64,000 nt of DNA from AP-15 sp963772295 (GCA_963772295.1 CAVYWO010000004.1:310001-374000), one strand, 5' to 3'. Positions 42,563 through 52,855 are shown, counted from the stretch's first letter. Made by a program: numbers and translations. The notes: a model not told the origin generated them from the letters alone.

Positions 42563-43771
42563 ATGACGTCGAACGCGCTCGATCCGGACCGCGCCGAAAC
42601 CGCCGGCATCGATTATGTCGAACGGGCGAGGGCCTTGACGCCGTTGCTAACCGCCGCGGCCGACGAGATCGAAGAGCGGCGCGAGCTCCCCGAAAACGTG
42701 GTCGAGGCGCTGATCGAGGGCGGCTTCTTCCGGCTGCTGCTGCCGCGCTCGCTCGGCGGTGCGGAGCTGCATCCGCTGAAATACGTCCAAGTCCTCGAGG
42801 AGATCGCCAAGGCCGAGCCGAGCGTCGCATGGTCGCTCGGACAGAACTCCGGCTGCTCGATGTCGGCGCCCTATCTCGATCCGGCGGTGGCGGGCGAGAT
42901 CTTTGGACCGCGGCGCGGCATCCTCGCCTGGGGGCCCGACCTGCCGGGTGCCGGGCGCGGCGTTGTCGTCTCGGGCGGCATCCGGGTTACCGGGCGCTGG
43001 GGCTTCGCCACCGGCAGCCGGCATGCGACCTGGCTTGGCGCGCATGTGCCGCTGTTCTCGGCCGACGGTACGCCGCGCCGCAACCCGGACGGCCGTCAGC
43101 TGGTGCGCACGACGCTGTTCCCGAAGGAAAGCGCCCAAATCATCGACAACTGGCAGGTCATCGGCTTGCGCGGCACCGGCAGCGACAGCTATGCGGTCGA
43201 GGACCTGTTCGTACCGCAGCAATTCACGTTGGCGCGCGACGACCCGGCCGAGCGTCGCGAGCCGGGTCTGCTCTACAAATTCACCAGCGGCATGGTCTAT
43301 GCGATGGGCTTTTCGAACGTCTCGCTCGGCATCGCCCGAGGCGCGCTCGACGCCTTTGTCGGACTGGCGCGCGACAAGATCCCACGCGGCGCGCGCCACC
43401 CGTTGCGCCACAACAATGTGATCCAATCCGAGGTAGCGCGATGCGAAGCGACATTGCGCGCTTCGCGCGCCTATGTCCGGTCGACCTTGCGCGAGATGTG
43501 GGACGAGGCCGATCGCAATGGCGATTTCGCGCCCGATCAGCACGCCAGGCTGCGGCTTGCCGCGACCTGGGCGATCCAGCAGTCGCGCGCGGTCGTCGCC
43601 GCCGTTTACAGCGCTGCCGGGGCGACCGCAATCTTCAACGACAACCCGTTGGAGCGCCGCTTCCGCGACATCCATGCCGGCAGCCAGCAGGGCCAGGGCC
43701 GCCCCGTCCATTTCGAGACGGTCGGCCAGATCCTGCTCGGCCTGCCGCCCGAGGGCCGCATGTTCCGCTAG
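42563..43771 (+). CDS. Acyl-CoA dehydrogenase-fold flavin monooxygenase-like protein
   Basis: Protein of 402 residues with the acyl-CoA dehydrogenase fold: an N-terminal helical domain (LPENVVEALIEGGFFRLLLP, RSLGGAELHPLKY), a beta domain (GIRVTGRWGFATGSRHATWL, IGLRGTGSDSYAVEDLFVP) and a C-terminal helical domain ending HAGSQQGQGRPVHFETVGQI. The absence of the catalytic Glu pattern of true dehydrogenases and the AGSQQ-type ending fit the group D flavin-dependent monooxygenases (HsaA/DszC-like) that use FMNH2 from a reductase. No reductase gene is adjacent. GGAG precedes the ATG at 42563. Confidence 0.82.
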   Translation: MTSNALDPDRAETAGIDYVERARALTPLLTAAADEIEERRELPENVVEALIEGGFFRLLLPRSLGGAELHPLKYVQVLEEIAKAEPSVAWSLGQNSGCSMSAPYLDPAVAGEIFGPRRGILAWGPDLPGAGRGVVVSGGIRVTGRWGFATGSRHATWLGAHVPLFSADGTPRRNPDGRQLVRTTLFPKESAQIIDNWQVIGLRGTGSDSYAVEDLFVPQQFTLARDDPAERREPGLLYKFTSGMVYAMGFSNVSLGIARGALDAFVGLARDKIPRGARHPLRHNNVIQSEVARCEATLRASRAYVRSTLREMWDEADRNGDFAPDQHARLRLAATWAIQQSRAVVAAVYSAAGATAIFNDNPLERRFRDIHAGSQQGQGRPVHFETVGQILLGLPPEGRMFR

Positions 43772-43944
43772 TGCTCGTAGTGCGAACGAGAGGAGTGGGT
43801 CCGATCTTTCCCCCTCGTCGCGCCCGTGAACCCGGTGGCCCAAGGCCGCAGCGCAGAGTTCGTTGTCGCTGGGTGCCCGCTATCGAGGCTGTAAGGAAAT
43901 TGGGGGCGATGCCGAATGTAAGGCTGCATCGATGCCGCGCGTGC

Positions 43945-44075
43945 TTCGAGACGCGCCCTGCGGGCGCCCTCAGCATGAGCTAAGCCTTTGATGGCATTAA
44001 AGGAGTTCCTCATCCTGAGCCGGCCGCCCCTTCGAGACGCCGCCTGCGGCGGCTCCCTCAGGACAAGGCGGCCGC
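43945..44075. repeat. Two copies of a dispersed palindromic repeat
   Basis: TTCGAGACGCGCCCTGCGGG at 43945 and TTCGAGACGCCGCCTGCGGC at 44031 begin two related units. Each has a GC-rich hairpin around CCTGCGG and ends in CCTCAG. Between them lies TCCTCATCCTGAG, part of the same repeat family in inverted orientation. Such elements are scattered through Bradyrhizobium-like and related alphaproteobacterial genomes. The rest of the 379-bp gap (43772-44150) contains no gene that I can support. Confidence 0.75.
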
Positions 44076-44150
44076 GTCGAAGGACGAACGGCCCTCATCC
44101 AATTGGATTACAGCCTCTATCGCGGGCATGACGGAAAATGATAACGAACC

Positions 44151-44456
44151 TCAACGCCGGGCGCCGCGCGGGCCGCGCTTTTCGCGCCGGGCCCCCTTGC
44201 CCAGCAGCGCGAGGCGATAGCTCTGCTGGCGCGTGCTGCGCAGACCGGGGATGCCGTTTTGATCGAGCGCCGCCTCCCAGGCGGCGAGTTCCTCAGGTGA
44301 CAGCAAATAGCGTCGATAGGCTTCCTCGCGGCTGATGTTCCCGCTGCGCGCGGCAAGGACGACCTCGGCTTTGCGCCGCGCCGACCATCGCGTCGCCACG
44401 GTCGACGGGAGGGGAGCCGCCGGCGCGTCGCCGAGAATTCTGGGCGGGGAAGACAT
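44151..44456 (-). CDS. DUF1153 (SciP-like) cell-cycle regulator
   Basis: Protein of 101 residues containing the SciP/DUF1153 helix-turn-helix domain: RWSARRKAEVVLAARSGNIS, REEAYRRYLLSPEELAAW and GIPGLRSTRQQSYR. In Caulobacter SciP binds CtrA and DNA to repress CtrA targets in G1. This copy has a divergent N-terminus (ILGDAPAAPLPSTVATR) in place of the usual motif and a basic tail, so it may be a paralogue rather than the main SciP. The start is the ATG at 44456, divergent from hpnN across about 320 nt that holds no other gene I can recognise. Confidence 0.78.
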   Translation of the reverse strand: MSSPPRILGDAPAAPLPSTVATRWSARRKAEVVLAARSGNISREEAYRRYLLSPEELAAWEAALDQNGIPGLRSTRQQSYRLALLGKGARREKRGPRGARR

Positions 44457-44775
44457 TTCGATCCTGGCCGCACACCGATCCGGAGCTTTAACGCCGCAGG
44501 AGCAGGATGCTCGCGCAACATCTGCTACGACACCGCCGGCGCGGGGCTATTCCGCTTCGACGGATCGATAAGTGCATTTCCCTCCGGCGGGCGGCGGCCG
44601 CGCTCGCCGAAAACGGCGGGCCTCGCCGGATCGGTCGCCGTCAAAGCGGTGTTTTGCGATGGCGTCGTCGGCGCGAACCGACTATCACCGTTGCCGCCGG
44701 CGATCGGGGGGAGGCCGGCGCTCCAGCGGCGTGCGCCGGCGTCGCCGCCCGGATTTCACGCGAATTCGGCTTTCC

Positions 44776-47401
44776 ATGACCCTTGAGCGCCTGCTCCTCG
44801 GCCTCGTCGACTGCTGCCGCCGCAGCGCCTTGCTCGTGGTTCTCGGCGGGGTCGTCGCGGCCGTCTTTGCCGGCATCTTTGCCGCCGGTCATCTCGCGAT
44901 CGACACCGACACCGACGATATGTTTGCCGCGAGCCTGCCCTGGCGGCGGCAAGCCGCGGCTCTCAAGGCTGAATTCCCGCAATTTACAGACCTGCTCGTG
45001 GTTGTGGTCGACGCCAAGGAGCCGGAAGAGGCCGAGGCGACCGCAGCCGGTCTAGCCAAGGCGCTGGCCGCCGACCATGCCCATTTCCGCAGCGTGACCC
45101 GCCCCGACGCTTCGCATTTCCTGCAGCAGGAGGGGCTGCTCTTTCTCGACGCGCAGCAACTCGCCGACCTTCTCGAACGCACGATCGACGCCCAGCCTTT
45201 CCTCGGGCAGCTCGCCCGCGACCCGAGTGCGCGCGGGCTGTTCGCCGCGCTGAAGCTGTTGGGCCGAGGGATCGTCGAGGCGCAGGTCGATCTGACGCCC
45301 TACCGAGCGGCGCTGACGGCGTTTCGCCGGGCGATGGACGAGACGCTCGCCGGCGATCCACAGCCACTGTCCTGGACCCGACTGATCGGCGGCAAGCTCG
45401 CCGAGCTGGGCGGGCCGCACAAGTTCGTCCTGTTGAAGCCGGTGCTCGACCTCGGGACGATCGAGCCCGGCGGGGCGGCGACAAAGGCGGTCCGCCAGGC
45501 TGCCGCCGAGCTCGAATTCGTCAAATCGGGCGATGCGCGCGTCCGCATCACCGGCAACGTCGCGCTCGCCGACGAGGAATTCGCGAGCGTCGCCCAGGGG
45601 GCGGTCGCCGGCCTGATCGGCAGCGTCGTGTTGATTTCGCTGTGGCTGTTTCTGGCCGTCCGATCGTGGCGGCTGATCGTGCCGATCCTGGCAACGCTCG
45701 CTCTCGGGCTGATGCTGACCTTGCTGTTCGCCGCCGCTGCGGTCGGCACCCTGAACCTGGTGTCGGTCGGCTTCGGGATCCTGTTCGTCGGGATCGCGGT
45801 CGATTTCGCGATCCAGTTCTGCGTGCGCTACCGGGCGATGCGGCGCGCGCACCCCGACCCGGCGGCGGCCATGGCCCAGACCGGCCGGCGGGTGGGAGGT
45901 CAGATCTTGGTGGCGGCGATGGCCACCGCGGCCGGGTTCCTCGCCTTTGTCCCGACCGAGTTTCGCGGCGTTGCCGAGCTGGGGTTGATCGCCGGGGTCG
46001 GGATGCTGATCGCCTTCGTCTGCACGATGACCTTTCTGCCGGCGATGATCGGCTTGTGCCGGCCGCATGGCGAAGCGGCCGAGATCGGCTTCGGCTGGGC
46101 CGTGCCGCTCGACGAGGCGGTCCGGCGCCGGCGCCGGCCGATATTGATCGCCTTTGCCGCGCTCGCCGTTCTGAGCGTGCTGCTGCTGCCCCGATTGGCG
46201 TTCGACGCCGATCCGCTGCACACCAAGAACCCGCACACCGAGGCGATGCGGACCTTGCGCGACCTGATGACCTCGCCGCTGACCAATCCGTTCACGATCG
46301 ATATCCTGGTGCCGAACGTCGCCGCCGCGGACGCTCTCGAGCGCCGCCTCAAAAGCTTGCCGTTGGTCTCCGGGGTCGAATTCGATCAACAGCTTTGTTC
46401 CCGAGCACCAGCAGGCGAAGCTCGAACAGATTGCCGATGCGGCGCTGCTGCTGGCCCCGATCTTCGCGCCGCAACCGCCGCAACCGCCGCTGACGGCGGC
46501 GGCCATCCGGACCGCTGCCGGCAACGCTCAGGCCGGACTGAAGGAGGCCGTGGCGGCGCGCCCGTCCGATCGTCTCTTGGTCGCGATCGCCGACGACCTC
46601 GGCAAGCTCGCCGCCGCGCCGGACGCGCTGCTGCTGGCCGCGAACCGGGCCTTGACGCGGTTCTTGCCGGCGCAGCTCGACAAGCTGCGGACCGCGCTTT
46701 CGGCCCAGCCGGTGAGCCTGCAGTCGCTCCCGCCGACCCTGGCGCGCGACTGGCTGTTGCCCGACGGCCGCGCCCGCATCCGCGTGCTGCCCAAGGAAGA
46801 GGCGGCGAATAGCCGGGGTCTGGCCAAATTCGTCACCGCAGTGACCGCGGTCGCCCCCGCTGCCGGCGGCGCCGCGGTGACCATCGAGGCGACCAGCGCC
46901 ACGATCGTCGGCGCCTTCCGTTCGGCGGCGCTGGCCGCACTCGCGGCGATCGCCGTGATCCTGTTCGTCGCGCTGCGGCGCGTCCTCGACATGTCGATGG
47001 TGCTGGCGCCGCTGTTGCTGTCGTCGCTGCTGACCGGCATCTTCATGGTGCTGCCGCCGCTGCCGCTCAATTACGCCAACATCATCGCCTTGCCGCTGCT
47101 GCTCGGCGTCGGCGTATCGTTCAACGTCTATTTCGTGATGAACTGGCGGGCCGGTCAGGTCGCGATGCTCGGCTCGGCCACCGCGCGCGCCATCCTGTTT
47201 TCGGCGCTAACCACCGGCACCGCCTTCGGCTCGCTGGCGCTGTCGGGGCACCCCGGAACCGCGAGCATGGGCCGGCTGTTGCTGATCAGCCTCGGCTGCA
47301 CCCTGGTCGCGAGCCTCGTCTTCATCCCGGCCTTGTTGGCGGCGATCCCGGCACCGGCGCGGCGCGCCGATCGCGGGATCGCTCGGGCTCCGCAATGCTA
47401 G
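44776..47401 (+). pseudogene. hpnN: Hopanoid-associated RND transporter HpnN-like, one frameshift
   Basis: MMPL/RND-type exporter that moves hopanoids to the outer membrane. The first part (from ATG 44776) has a membrane helix (SALLVVLGGVVAAVFAGIFA), a periplasmic domain and a helix block with GFGILFVGIAVDFAIQFCVR, the signature of the family. The frame breaks near 46380 after LPLVSGV. The other frame then reads SINSFVPEHQQAKLEQIADA and continues through a second periplasmic domain and helix set (NIIALPLLLGVGVSFNVYFV) to 47401. One extra base, probably an A in GTCGAATTCG, explains it. Corrected length is about 875 residues, normal for HpnN. Real pseudogene or sequence error; both halves are otherwise intact. 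Confidence 0.88.
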
Positions 47402-47525
47402 GCCACGCTTTGGACCGACCGTTGCGCGCGGAAAGCGGCCATCTGCGCAATCGCCGTCATGCTGAGGGGTTCGACCATTTTCGCGCGCCCACGAAACATG
47501 GCCGCTCAATAAGCTGATGCGCAGA

Positions 47526-47831
47526 TCACAGCTCGCCGTGAGCTAACCCGGCGCGCTCGCGAATAGGCGCCATCATCGCGGCGTAGGGGCCAACCTCCGC
47601 CCCGACTTCGACGATCGTGTCGGCGGGGACGCCGAGACGCCGGGCGGCGACACGGATTGCCTCTGGATTCGGGGCCTCGTAGAGGCAATAGGTCTTCCTC
47701 TTGTCCGCGCTCAGGAACGAGAACAGCCACTGGATCCCGATTTCGTCGTTGACTTCCTTGATGAGTGCCATGGTCTCGGGATCGCTCTGCACGATCTCGG
47801 CAAAGTTCCGCTCGATCAGAAACAGGGGCAT
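47526..47831 (-). CDS. DUF4242 family protein
   Basis: Small ferredoxin-like-fold protein of 101 residues of the DUF4242 (SCO4226-type nickel-binding) family: FLIERNFAEIVQSDPETMAL, then IQWLFSFLSADKRKTYCLYE and APNPEAIRVAARRLGVPAD. The Cys in the TYCLYEAPN strand is conserved in the family. GGAGGTTGTC lies upstream of the ATG at 47831. It is divergent from the large cyclase gene, separated by 140 nt. Function unknown; nickel binding has been shown only for one homologue. Confidence 0.82.
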   Translation of the reverse strand: MPLFLIERNFAEIVQSDPETMALIKEVNDEIGIQWLFSFLSADKRKTYCLYEAPNPEAIRVAARRLGVPADTIVEVGAEVGPYAAMMAPIRERAGLAHGEL

Positions 47832-47971
47832 GACAACCTCCTCCGCTCCAGCCCGTGGCTGGATTGCAGCATCGGGCGAAAGGGTTCCGCAGGCAAGACC
47901 GCAGGCGCATTCGACGCCGATCGTGATATCTTCCGGGCGACGGCTCGCAGAGGGAAGGAGGCCGCCTCGGC

Positions 47972-50900
47972 ATGACCGCCACTCGCCGCCTCGCCGCGAT
48001 CCTGGCCGCCGATATCGCCGGCTATTCGCGGCTGATGGGAGCGGACGAGGAGGGCACGCTCGCCGCGCTGAAGGCGATCCGGCGCGAGCTCGGGGATCCC
48101 AAGGTCGAGGAGCATCGGGGCCGCATCGTCAAGACCACCGGCGACGGGCTGCTCGTCGAGTTTCCGAGCGTCGTCGATGCGGTGCGCTGCGCCGTCGAGC
48201 TGCAGCAGGCGATGGCCGAGCGCAATGCCGACGTGCCGGCGGAACGGCGGATCGAGTTCCGCATCGGCATCAATCTGGGCGACGTGATCCTCGACGAGGG
48301 CGACATCTACGGCGACGGCGTCAACATCGCCGCCCGCCTCGAAGCCCTGGCCGAGCCCGGCGAGATCTGCGTCAGCCGGGTGGTGCGCGACCAGGTTCGC
48401 GACCGGCTCGACATCGGCTTCACGGATGGCGGCGCGCAGAAGGTCAAGAACATCGCCAGGCCGGTGCATGTCTACCGCATTCCGATCGCCGGGCATGTCT
48501 CGCCGCCGGCGCAGGAGAAGGGCCGGGCCAGTGTCGGGGCGCGCCCCCCGGACGCCGGGCCGGCGGCGCCGGCGGATAGGTTTGTCGGCCGGCAGCGCGA
48601 GCTCGAGGTGCTCCGCAGCGCCTTCGAGGAGGCGTGCGCGGGGCACGGGCGAATCGTCATGCTCGCCGGCGAGCCCGGCATCGGCAAGACGCGGACCGCG
48701 CAAGAGCTGGCGGGCCACGCCGCGGGGCGCGAGGCGGCGGTGCTGTGGGGCCGTTGCCACGAGGAGGCCGGGGCGCCGCCCTACTGGCCCTGGGTGCAGA
48801 TCCTTCGCGCCGCCCTGCGCGACGCCGATCGCGATCTTCTCGCCGATCTGGGTGCCGGGGCGGGTGACATTGCCGACATCGTGCCGGAGATGCGCGACCT
48901 CTTGCCGGGGCTGGAGCCGTCGGTTCGCCTCGCCGACCCGTCCGAGGCCCGCTTTCGCATGTTCGAATCGATCCGGCAGCTCCTCGGGAGCCTCAGTCGG
49001 CGGCGGACCTTGCTGATCGTGCTCGACGACCTGCATTGGGCCGACTTGCCGTCGCTGCGCCTGCTCGAATTCCTCGCTCCCGAGCTCGGCGGGACGCGGG
49101 TGCTGCTGGTCGGAACCTATCGGGCGACCGAGCTGTCGCGCCGGCACCCGTTGTCCCATACGCTGGGCGCGCTGGCGCGGGCGCCGCGTTTCGCGCGGGT
49201 CAATCTTGCCGGGCTGAGCGCCGAGGAGGTGCAGGCGTTCGTCGCCGCCGCCGGGACAGCGGCGCCGGCCGGGCTGGCAAAGGCGTTGCACGATCAGACC
49301 GAGGGCAACCCGCTGTTCCTGCGCGAGATCGTGCGGTTTCTCGAGCAGCGCGGCGCCCTCGCAGCGGGACTGGACCCCGAGAAAGGGGCCTTGCCGGCGG
49401 CGATGCGCATTCCCGAGGGGGTGACCGAGGTGATCGGCCGCCGCCTCAATCTCCTCTCCGCCGGCTGCAACGAGGTTCTTGCGCTGGCCTCGGTGATCGG
49501 CCGCGACTTCGCCTGGGAGGTGCTGTTGCGCGCGGCCGCACCGCTCGGCGAAGACATGCTGCTGGAGGCGCTGGACGAGGCGGTGGCGGCGCACATCGTC
49601 GAGGAGATTGCGGCGGGTCGCTACCAGTTCACGCACAATCTGATCCGCATGACCCTTTACGACGAGCTGCGGATTGCCCGACGACGGCAATTCCATCGCG
49701 CCGTCGGCGATGCGATCGAAGCGGTGCACCGCGCCGATTTGGACCCGTTCCTGCCCGAGCTGGCGCGACACTTCCAGGCCGCCGGCGGCGAGGCCGACAG
49801 CGACCGGGCGATCGACTATGCGGTGCGCGCCGGTCGCCGCGCCGGCGCCCTGCTCGCCTTCGAGGACGCGGTGCAGTTCTTTCAGGCGGCCCTCGACGCC
49901 ATCGAGCAGCGAACCGAGCCCGACGAGCCGGCACGCTGCCGGGTGCTGCTGCTGCTGGGGGAGGCGCAGCGCAAATCCAATGATTTCCCGCATGCGCTGA
50001 GGACCCTCGACGAGACCGCCAAGGCCGCGGGCGAGCTCGGGCTGCTGGATGTCTTGGCGCAGGCGGCGCTGGCTTACGAGCAGACGGCGTGGCGCTCCGC
50101 TATCTTCCGCGATCACCGTTCCCGCCAGTTGCTGGAAGAAGCGCTGCGCCAGGTTCCCCAGACCAACTCGGTGCTCCGCGCCCGGTTGGCGGGCGCGCTC
50201 GCCAGAGCGCTGCTCTATGCCGGTGCCGAGGCAGAGGCGCGCGCGCAAGTTGCACGGGCGATCGCGATGGCCCGCCAGGTCGGCGATCCGGCGGTGCTGG
50301 CAGCCAATATCTCTCATCTGTTCAACTTTTTTTGGGGGCCGGAGAGCACCGAGGAGCTGCTTCGCAGCGCCACCGAGATGGTGGCCGCCGCCCGACAGTC
50401 GGGCGATCTGGAGATGGTCCACGATGCGCACGCCTGGCGGCTGCCTCTGTATTTGGAGCTGGGCGAGATGCCTGGCGTCGAGGCGGATATCGAGGCTTTG
50501 ACGCGGAGCGCTGCCCATATCCGCCAGCAAACTTATTCGCAGAGCATGCTCAGCCATCACCTGCTGATGCGCGGCGAATTTGCCGATGCGGAGCGCCTGA
50601 TACGGGAATTCCAGGCGCTGCGGCCCGTGGCTGCCCATGCCGACCAGCTCGCCATGCAGATCTTCACATTGCGCCGCGATCAAGGCCGGCTGGCGGCGTT
50701 GCAGCCGGTGGTGTCCGCGTTTCTGCGGCAGCGGGCTGCTGTCAGCGTGTGGCGGCCGGGATTGGCGCTGCTCCATCTCGAGCTCGGACACCGGGACAAG
50801 GCGCGCGCTGAATTTGAAACGCTGGCGGCGGGCGATCTCACCTCCATTCCACGCGACGGGCGCTGGCTCTACTGCATGGTGTATCTGAGCGAGGTTTGCG

Positions 50901-51493
50901 CCGGGCTCGGCGACGCCGGCCGCGCGGCGGCGTTGTATCAACTCCTGCTGCCCTATGCGGGGCGCAATATCGTGCTGGGCGCCGGCATTGCCTGCGGCGG
51001 GTCGGCAGACCGCTATCTCGGCCTGCTGTGTGCAGCGATGGCGCGCTGGCCGGAGGCGCAAGCGCATTTCGAGGAGGCGCTGGCCATGAACGGCCGGATC
51101 GGCGCCCGCGTAGCGCTCGCCTATACCCAGCACGACTATGCGGCGATGCTATTGGCGCGCGGCCAAGCCGGCGATCGCGAGCGCGCCGCGGCCCTGCTGC
51201 GGGCGAGCCTGGACAGCGCGCGCGAGATCGGCATGCGGGCGCTGGAGGAACGCGCCGCCCGCCGCCTCGACGGATTGTCCGGCGTCGGCGCGCCCGACGA
51301 GCTCTCCCAGCGCGAGGCCGAAGTGCTGCGGCTGATCGCGATCGGCCGCAGCAACGCCGACATCGCCGTCGCGCTGGCGATCAGCGTCAACACTGTGGCG
51401 ACGCATGTCCGCAGCATCCTCGCCAAGACCGGCTGCGCCAACCGGACCGAGGCCGCCGCCTATGCCATGCGCCGCGGCCTCGCGCCGGCATAA
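47972..51493 (+). CDS. Adenylate/guanylate cyclase-STAND ATPase-TPR-LuxR fusion
   Basis: Very large regulator of 1173 residues. A class III nucleotide cyclase domain (1-165) keeps its active site: metal Asp in AADIAGYSRL, VKTTGDGLLVEF with the second Asp, IYGDGVNIAARLEALA with the transition-state Asn and Arg. A STAND/AAA-type ATPase follows, with Walker A GEPGIGKTRT near 235 and Walker B LLIVLDDLHWAD near 350. A long alpha-helical TPR-like region fills about 550-1100. The last 65 residues are a LuxR-type helix-turn-helix (LSQREAEVLRLIAIGRSNAD, VNTVATHVRSIL). So it may make a cyclic nucleotide and bind DNA itself. AGGGAAGGAGG precedes the ATG at 47972. Confidence 0.9.
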   Translation: MTATRRLAAILAADIAGYSRLMGADEEGTLAALKAIRRELGDPKVEEHRGRIVKTTGDGLLVEFPSVVDAVRCAVELQQAMAERNADVPAERRIEFRIGINLGDVILDEGDIYGDGVNIAARLEALAEPGEICVSRVVRDQVRDRLDIGFTDGGAQKVKNIARPVHVYRIPIAGHVSPPAQEKGRASVGARPPDAGPAAPADRFVGRQRELEVLRSAFEEACAGHGRIVMLAGEPGIGKTRTAQELAGHAAGREAAVLWGRCHEEAGAPPYWPWVQILRAALRDADRDLLADLGAGAGDIADIVPEMRDLLPGLEPSVRLADPSEARFRMFESIRQLLGSLSRRRTLLIVLDDLHWADLPSLRLLEFLAPELGGTRVLLVGTYRATELSRRHPLSHTLGALARAPRFARVNLAGLSAEEVQAFVAAAGTAAPAGLAKALHDQTEGNPLFLREIVRFLEQRGALAAGLDPEKGALPAAMRIPEGVTEVIGRRLNLLSAGCNEVLALASVIGRDFAWEVLLRAAAPLGEDMLLEALDEAVAAHIVEEIAAGRYQFTHNLIRMTLYDELRIARRRQFHRAVGDAIEAVHRADLDPFLPELARHFQAAGGEADSDRAIDYAVRAGRRAGALLAFEDAVQFFQAALDAIEQRTEPDEPARCRVLLLLGEAQRKSNDFPHALRTLDETAKAAGELGLLDVLAQAALAYEQTAWRSAIFRDHRSRQLLEEALRQVPQTNSVLRARLAGALARALLYAGAEAEARAQVARAIAMARQVGDPAVLAANISHLFNFFWGPESTEELLRSATEMVAAARQSGDLEMVHDAHAWRLPLYLELGEMPGVEADIEALTRSAAHIRQQTYSQSMLSHHLLMRGEFADAERLIREFQALRPVAAHADQLAMQIFTLRRDQGRLAALQPVVSAFLRQRAAVSVWRPGLALLHLELGHRDKARAEFETLAAGDLTSIPRDGRWLYCMVYLSEVCAGLGDAGRAAALYQLLLPYAGRNIVLGAGIACGGSADRYLGLLCAAMARWPEAQAHFEEALAMNGRIGARVALAYTQHDYAAMLLARGQAGDRERAAALLRASLDSAREIGMRALEERAARRLDGLSGVGAPDELSQREAEVLRLIAIGRSNADIAVALAISVNTVATHVRSILAKTGCANRTEAAAYAMRRGLAPA

Positions 51494-51681
51494 AGCCCGC
51501 CGTCCCGGCCGTAGATCGGCGAGTGCCGCGGGGGTCGGAGGCGTCATCATTCCTGGTGAGGGGCGGCGACGGACCGGCCGCCATGAGGGTCGTCGTTTCT
51601 GACGATTTGCCCGATTTCGGAAGGCCGTAGGATCGGCATTGGGCGTGGTAGGGGCCGGGCCCGATTTTCAGGGAGGCCGTG

Positions 51682-52845
51682 ATGCGAGAACATCTTCTGC
51701 CCGACGCGATGCTGCGCCGGTTTGCCGAGCGATGCGCCGGCTACGACCGAGAAAACCGGTTCTTTCACGAGGATTTCGACGATCTCCGGAACGGCGGCTA
51801 CCTGACGATGCCGGTGCCGAAGGAGCTGGGCGGCGCCGGCTTCACGCTCGCCGAGCTATGCCGCGAGCAGCGTCGGCTCGGCTATTACGCCCCGGCGACG
51901 GCGCTCGGCGTCCACATGCACCTCTACTGGGTCGGGCTGGTGGCCGATCTGTGGCATCAGGGCGACCGCTCGCTGGAATGGATGCTTAGGGAGGCGATGG
52001 CGGGCGAGGTGTTCAGCGCCGGCCATTCCGAGCGCGGCAACGACCTGCCGCTGCTGCTGTCCACGAGCAAGGCCGAGCGGGTCGATGGCGGCTTCCGCTT
52101 CACCGGCCGCAAGATGTTCGCCACCCTGATGCCGGTGTGGACGCGTTATGGTCTGCACGCGACCTGGGCCGACGCCGAGGGGGGGCCGAAGATCGTGCAT
52201 GCCTTCCTGCCGCGCGAGCATGACGGCTGGCGCATGGTCGAGACCTGGGACACGATGGGGATGCGGGCGACGCGCAGCGACGACGTGATCCTCGAAGGCG
52301 CCTTCGTCCCCGACCGGTATATCGCGCGGATCGTGCCGGCGGGCGGCGTCGACGCCTTTGTGCTGGGCGCCTTCGCCTGGGCCTTGCTGGGCATGGCGAA
52401 CGTCTACTACGGGGTCGCGCAACGCGCGCTCGACCTCGCCCTGCCGGGGATCAAGGGCAAGACCTCGCTCGGGCTGAGCCGGTCGATGGCCTACCACCCG
52501 GAAATCCAGCACATGGTGGCGGAGATGATGCTGGCGTTCGACCCGATCGGGCCGCATATCGACAAGATCGCCGAGGACTGGTCGAACGGCGTCGACCACG
52601 GTGCTGCTTGGCCGGCCAGGATCGTCTCGGCCAAATACCACGCGGTCGAGGCGTGCTGGCGCATCGTCGACAAGGCGATGGAGGTCTCCGGCGGCGCCGG
52701 CATGTTCCGCGCCAACGAGCTCGAACGGCTGTTCCGCGACGCGCGCTGCGGCCGTTTTCACCCGGCCAATACCTTCCTTACCCACGAGATCGTCGCCAAG
52801 ACCGCGCTCGGCATCGACCTCGGCGAACAGCCGCGCTGGGGTTAG
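51682..52845 (+). CDS. Acyl-CoA dehydrogenase family protein
   Basis: Flavoprotein of 388 residues with the acyl-CoA dehydrogenase fold. The N-terminal domain reads FRNGGYLTMPVPKELGGAGF, with the aromatic helix ATALGVHMHLYWVGLVADLW. The beta domain has SGGHSERGND-like FSAGHSERGNDLPLLLSTSK, ETWDTMGMRATRSDDVILEG; the C-terminal domain has MEVSGGAGMFRANELERLFR and RFHPANTFLTHE. Glu catalytic position is not clear. GGGAGG lies 5 nt before the ATG at 51682, after a GTG at 51679. Substrate unknown. It converges on the sulfotransferase gene with a 10-nt gap. Confidence 0.85.
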   Translation: MREHLLPDAMLRRFAERCAGYDRENRFFHEDFDDLRNGGYLTMPVPKELGGAGFTLAELCREQRRLGYYAPATALGVHMHLYWVGLVADLWHQGDRSLEWMLREAMAGEVFSAGHSERGNDLPLLLSTSKAERVDGGFRFTGRKMFATLMPVWTRYGLHATWADAEGGPKIVHAFLPREHDGWRMVETWDTMGMRATRSDDVILEGAFVPDRYIARIVPAGGVDAFVLGAFAWALLGMANVYYGVAQRALDLALPGIKGKTSLGLSRSMAYHPEIQHMVAEMMLAFDPIGPHIDKIAEDWSNGVDHGAAWPARIVSAKYHAVEACWRIVDKAMEVSGGAGMFRANELERLFRDARCGRFHPANTFLTHEIVAKTALGIDLGEQPRWG

Positions 52846-52855
52846 CTGGACGAGA

